From: Actinomycetes bacterium
GTDB lineage: Bacteria > Actinomycetota > Actinomycetes > Actinomycetales > Cellulomonadaceae
Length of the DNA stretch: 16,718 nucleotides
Reading direction: 5' to 3'
Assembly: GCA_023424135.1 (NCBI GenBank)
Contig: JAFAEH010000307.1
Coordinates: forward strand, 1-16,718
Shown: positions 14,032 to 16,718 of the stretch, piece after piece
How the letters are laid out: each line of letters begins with the position of its first letter
Numbering within the stretch: the first letter of the stretch is position 1
Program-made: the position numbers and the translations under genes
The notes under the pieces: generated by a model
Told to the model about the DNA's origin: nothing
The model's database searches: none
Seen by the model: the letters and a program-made list of their open reading frames with translations, nothing else

Positions 14032-15207
14032 ATGAAGGTCGCCGCCCGTGCGCACGTGCCGCCGTTCGCCGTCATGGAGATCCTCGCCGCCGCGAACGCC
14101 CGGCGCGCCGCCGGGGAGCACGTGCTGAACCTGTGCGCGGGTGAGCCGTCGACGGGTGCGTCGGACGTCGTGCGGCGACGTGCGGTCGAGCTGCTGACCG
14201 CGGGCGACCTCGGGTACACGGAGTCGCTGGGTGCGCCCGGGTTGCGGGCCGCCATCGCCGCGCACTACCGGGACACGGACGACGTGGACGTCGACCCGTC
14301 GCGTGTGGCCGTGACGACCGGGTCGTCCGGGGGCTTCATGCTCGCGTTCCTCGCGGCGTTCGACGTGGGTGACCGGGTGGCCCTCGCGCGGCCGGGGTAC
14401 CCGGCGTACGCGAACATCCTGACGGCGCTGGGCTGCGAGGTCGTCGACCTCACGTGCGGGCCGGCGCAGCGTTACCAGCCGACGGTCGCGCAGCTCGAGG
14501 CCCTGGACCGTCCGGTCGACGGGCTCGTCGTCGCGTCGCCGGCGAACCCGACGGGCACGATGATCGCCCCGGACGAGCTCGCGGCGCTCGCGGGCTGGTG
14601 CGCTGAGCACGGCGTGCGGCTCGTCAGCGACGAGATCTACCACGGCATCACGTACCCCGACGCGTCCGGGACGACGCCCACGACGGCCACCGCGGCCCGG
14701 TACCTCGGCACGGGTGCCGTCGTCGTGAACTCGTTCTCCAAGTACTGGGCGATGACGGGCTGGCGCCTGGGCTGGCTCGTCCTGCCCGACGACCTCGTCG
14801 CGCCTGTCGACGCGCTCGCGGGCAACGTGGCGCTGTGCCCGCCGGCGCTCGCGCAGCACGCGGGGGTCGCGGCGTTCAGCGCCGACGGCATGGCCGCCGC
14901 GCGCGCCAACGTCGAGCGGTACGCCGAGTCCCGCCGGCTCCTGCTCGACCGTCTGCCCGACCTCGGCTGGGATCCCGTCGCGCCCGCGGACGGTGCGTTC
15001 TACCTGTACGGGAACGTCGCCCGGACGGGTCTGGACGCCGTCACGTACTGCGCACGGCTGCTCGACGAGGCGGGCGTGGCGCTGACGCCGGGGACGGACT
15101 TCGACCCGGTCGGCGGACGGGACTGGGTGCGGTTGTCGTTCGCGTCGTCGCCGCAGGTCGTCGCCGAGGCTGCCGACCGGGTGGTCGCGTGGCAGCGAGG
15201 GCTGTGA
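14032..15207 (+). CDS. PLP-dependent aminotransferase, class I/II (aspartate-aminotransferase fold)
   Basis: A 391-residue enzyme of fold type I that transfers amino groups between amino and keto acids in the cytoplasm. The Schiff-base lysine is K237 in NSFSKYWAMTGWRLGW. Other PLP or substrate residues are N172 in NPTGT, D200 and Y203 in SDEIYHG, R245 and the carboxylate-binding R367 in DWVRLSF. N-terminal LCAGEPSTGA and GYTESLGAPGLRAAIA are typical. Substrate specificity cannot be read; members of this subgroup include aspartate and aromatic aminotransferases. It lies 91 bp behind the two-domain methyltransferase gene on the same strand, possibly related but with its own start. The ATG at 14032 has no clear SD; CACACT (14020-14025) 6 nt upstream could be the -10 of a leaderless transcript. 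Confidence 0.93.
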   Translation: MKVAARAHVPPFAVMEILAAANARRAAGEHVLNLCAGEPSTGASDVVRRRAVELLTAGDLGYTESLGAPGLRAAIAAHYRDTDDVDVDPSRVAVTTGSSGGFMLAFLAAFDVGDRVALARPGYPAYANILTALGCEVVDLTCGPAQRYQPTVAQLEALDRPVDGLVVASPANPTGTMIAPDELAALAGWCAEHGVRLVSDEIYHGITYPDASGTTPTTATAARYLGTGAVVVNSFSKYWAMTGWRLGWLVLPDDLVAPVDALAGNVALCPPALAQHAGVAAFSADGMAAARANVERYAESRRLLLDRLPDLGWDPVAPADGAFYLYGNVARTGLDAVTYCARLLDEAGVALTPGTDFDPVGGRDWVRLSFASSPQVVAEAADRVVAWQRGL

Positions 15208-15254
15208 CGGACGCCGACGCGCGGGGGTGACGGACGCCCGGACCCTGCGCCGGG

Positions 15255-15276
15255 TGGGGGCGGGCGCTCTCCCCCA
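15255..15276. terminator. Weak hairpin between convergent aminotransferase and tetR genes
   Basis: TGGGGG (15255-15260) and CCCCCA (15271-15276) form a 6-bp stem with a 10-nt loop in the 77-bp gap. Nearby, the 12-mer GTGACGGACGCC occurs twice (15204-15215, overlapping the aminotransferase stop, and 15227-15238). Confidence 0.25.
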
Positions 15277-15284
15277 GGGAGGAC

Positions 15285-15836
15285 TCAGGGGCGGAGCCCG
15301 TTGAGCAGCACGGACGCGTAGCGGGCGGCCGCGTCGTCGTCGGCCGCGCGTGCCAGACGCATCGAGACCTGCATGCCGCACACCAGGTGCTGGATGTCGA
15401 CGGGGGTGAGGTCGGCGCGGACGTCGCCCGCGGCCTGGGCGCGGGCGAGCAGCGCACCGAACGCGGTGAGGAGCTCGGTGAGCACGGCGTGCAGCTCGGG
15501 CCCGGCCCCTGCGGCGTCGCTCACGACCTCGGCGAGCGCCGGGTCGTCGGCGAGCAGTCGCATCGCCCCGACGACGAGGTCGCCGAACGCGTCGACCGCG
15601 GGGTCGTCGGCCGCCTGACGTGCGGACGTCACCAGCGGGTCCAGCGTCTCGAGCGCGAGCGCCTCGACGAGCGTGCGGTGGGACGGGAAGTGGCGGTACG
15701 CCGTGCCGACGCCCACGCCTGCGCGTGCGGCGACGTCGGCCAGCGCCGGGGGGTAGCCGCGCTCGTCACGTGCGGCGCGGGCGGCGTCGAGCAGGGCGGT
15801 GCGGTTGCGCGCGGCGTCGGAGCGGAGTGCGGCCAT
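15285..15836 (-). CDS. TetR-family transcriptional repressor
   Basis: A 183-residue protein, typical for TetR regulators. The N-terminal helix-turn-helix spans about 10-55: RTALLDAARAARDERGY, then LADVAARAGVGVGTAYRHFPSHRTLVEAL, where GVGTAYRHFPS is the recognition helix and the family hallmark. The C-terminal ligand-binding region (about 65-183) is helical and ends RYASVLLNGLRP; its ligand is unknown. The gene is divergent from a short-chain dehydrogenase, and an imperfect 21-bp palindrome lies between them inside the SDR promoter. I infer that it represses the dehydrogenase and perhaps itself. The ATG at 15836 is preceded at about 8 nt by AGGG, a weak SD. The GATAGG of the same stretch could also be a -10 for a near-leaderless transcript. 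Confidence 0.93.
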   Translation of the reverse strand: MAALRSDAARNRTALLDAARAARDERGYPPALADVAARAGVGVGTAYRHFPSHRTLVEALALETLDPLVTSARQAADDPAVDAFGDLVVGAMRLLADDPALAEVVSDAAGAGPELHAVLTELLTAFGALLARAQAAGDVRADLTPVDIQHLVCGMQVSMRLARAADDDAAARYASVLLNGLRP

Positions 15837-15850
15837 GCCACGACCCTATC

Positions 15851-15879
15851 TTGAAGTGGAATCCGAATCCGCTTAGAGT
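15851..15879 (+). promoter_or_regulatory. SDR promoter with embedded TetR operator
   Basis: TTGAAG (15851-15856) and TAGAGT (15874-15879) are exactly 17 bp apart. An imperfect palindrome occupies 15854-15874: AAGTGGAATC, a central C, then GAATCCGCTT, with 8 of 10 arm positions symmetric. Repressor binding here would block RNA polymerase directly. The site is also only 18 bp from the tetR ATG. Confidence 0.65.
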
Positions 15880-15889
15880 CCGGCAGCAG

Positions 15890-15910
15890 CGGAACCGGAA
15901 GGAGGTTCCG
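15890..15910 (+). other. Leader hairpin containing a strong SD-like sequence
   Basis: CGGAACC (15890-15896) and GGTTCCG (15904-15910) form a perfect 7-bp stem around GGAAGGA. The loop and right arm include AAGGAGGTT, a strong Shine-Dalgarno match, but no ATG or GTG lies at a suitable distance; the SDR start is 20 nt further with its own GGAG (15921-15924). Confidence 0.4.
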
Positions 15911-15930
15911 ATTCTGATCCGGAGTCCGCC

Positions 15931-16718
15931 ATGACCTCGTCCACCGCCCGCCCCGCACCCGCCCCCACCCTCCCGACGACCGCGTGGGACCCGCACCACC
16001 TGCCCGACCAGTCCGGCCGCACGGTGGTCGTCACCGGCGGCAGCGCCGGGATCGGCTACTTCATCGCCGAGCAGCTCGCGGGCGCCGGAGCGCACGTCGT
16101 CCTCGCAGCGCGCGACGCCGACCGCACCGCAGCGGCACGCACGGCGATCACCGTGCAGCACCCGCACGCCACGACGAGCGCACTCACGCTCGACCTCGCC
16201 TCCCTCGCGTCCGTCCGGCAGGCCGCCGAGCGGCTCGCCGAGCTCGACCGCGTCGACGCCCTCGTGCTCAACGCCGCCGTGATGCGCGTGCGTGCGCCCG
16301 GCTCGGCGACGGCCGACGGGTTCGACACGATCATGGGGACCGGCCACCTCGCCAACGCCGCGCTCGTCGCCCACACGCTGCCGGTGCTCGAGCGCACGCC
16401 CGGCAGCCGGGTCGTCGGCACGACGAGCGGGCTCGTGCGCCGGTTCCACCCCGAGATCGGTGACCTGGCCGTCGCGTCCCGTCCGCTCGCCACGGCCGGT
16501 CCGCTCGCGGTGGGGCGCCGGTACGTGCTGTCCAAGGCCGTCCACGAGGCGTGGTTCGTCGACCTCGACCGCCGGCTGCGCGCCGCCGGGTCGTCCACGT
16601 CCGCGCTGCTCAGCCACCCGGGCGTCGCGGTCGACTCGCGCAGCCCGCACCGTCCCGGCGTCCTCGACCCGCGTCGCGCCGCGCGCCGCGACGAGCCGCT
16701 GTGGGGACTGGTCGGCGC
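15931..16718 (+). CDS. Short-chain dehydrogenase/reductase, 3' end cut by window edge
   Basis: An open frame of 262 codons from the ATG at 15931 runs off the window, so the C-terminus is missing. After about 30 polar Pro/Thr-rich residues the Rossmann fold begins with TVVVTGGSAGIGYFIAEQL (glycine motif TGGSAGIG, 35-42). The NAG-like motif is LNAAV (113-117), and the catalytic set is S166 (GTTSG), Y198 and K202 (YVLSK). The LDLASLASVR and MGTGHLANAAL blocks resemble the retinol-dehydrogenase-like SDR group that reduces or oxidises carbonyl/alcohol substrates with NAD(P)(H). The substrate is unknown. GGAG (15921-15924) lies 6 nt before the ATG. The gene is divergent from tetR and its promoter holds an operator-like palindrome, so induction by a small molecule is likely. 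Confidence 0.9.
   Translation, partial: MTSSTARPAPAPTLPTTAWDPHHLPDQSGRTVVVTGGSAGIGYFIAEQLAGAGAHVVLAARDADRTAAARTAITVQHPHATTSALTLDLASLASVRQAAERLAELDRVDALVLNAAVMRVRAPGSATADGFDTIMGTGHLANAALVAHTLPVLERTPGSRVVGTTSGLVRRFHPEIGDLAVASRPLATAGPLAVGRRYVLSKAVHEAWFVDLDRRLRAAGSSTSALLSHPGVAVDSRSPHRPGVLDPRRAARRDEPLWGLVG

Noticed and set aside
15204..15238. Direct repeat GTGACGGACGCC as an attachment site
   Set aside because: Two 12-bp copies 23 bp apart with no integrase, tRNA or mobile gene nearby; most likely a local duplication.
12303..15381. Long minus-strand frames opposite the methyltransferase and aminotransferase
   Set aside because: The plus-strand genes have intact family motifs and sensible starts. 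The minus frames are compositional shadows.

Overview
The window is very GC-rich DNA with strong G/C bias at third codon positions, many GTG starts and several likely leaderless genes. It comes from a high-GC actinobacterium. The gene content (RamB-type regulator beside aceA-aceB, an actinobacterial type of DinB tail, a GH114 lipoprotein) and the codon usage suggest Cellulomonas or a close relative in Micrococcales. That genus assignment is an inference.

Layout, left to right. Positions 1-1357 hold the 5' part of a small membrane protein (minus) divergent from a LysR-type regulator (plus). Positions 1440-6530 are the glyoxylate-shunt block: ramB (minus) divergent from aceA and aceB (plus), closed by a long hairpin. 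aceA and aceB together bypass the CO2-losing steps of the TCA cycle during growth on acetate or fatty acids, and RamB is the expected acyl-CoA/acetate-responsive regulator. wrbA (6625-7224) follows.

Positions 7225-7575 contain no ordinary gene but hold what I consider the most interesting element: a good promoter, an unusually long Shine-Dalgarno sequence, a 12-codon ORF, then two stretches with strong RNA folding potential. One is a compact three-way junction with 11-, 7- and 7-bp stems. These lie just upstream of a type I methionine aminopeptidase gene (map) and a small four-helix membrane protein gene. The layout looks like a leader-peptide/structured-RNA control region.

Positions 8808-11561 carry dinB (Pol IV) and a GH114 lipoprotein, both minus, separated by a long hairpin. 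Positions 11695-15207 carry three plus-strand genes: a low-molecular-weight tyrosine phosphatase, a two-domain protein that appears to join a degenerate NMN-adenylyltransferase-like domain to a SAM methyltransferase, and a class I/II aminotransferase. A perfect 26-bp palindrome with a spaced half-copy precedes the two-domain gene. At the right end a TetR regulator (minus) is divergent from a short-chain dehydrogenase that runs off the window, with an operator-like palindrome lying between the -35 and -10 of the SDR promoter.

No tRNA, rRNA, CRISPR array, insertion sequence or phage gene was seen. Several gene ends are marked by long, near-perfect GC-rich hairpins without a U-tract.
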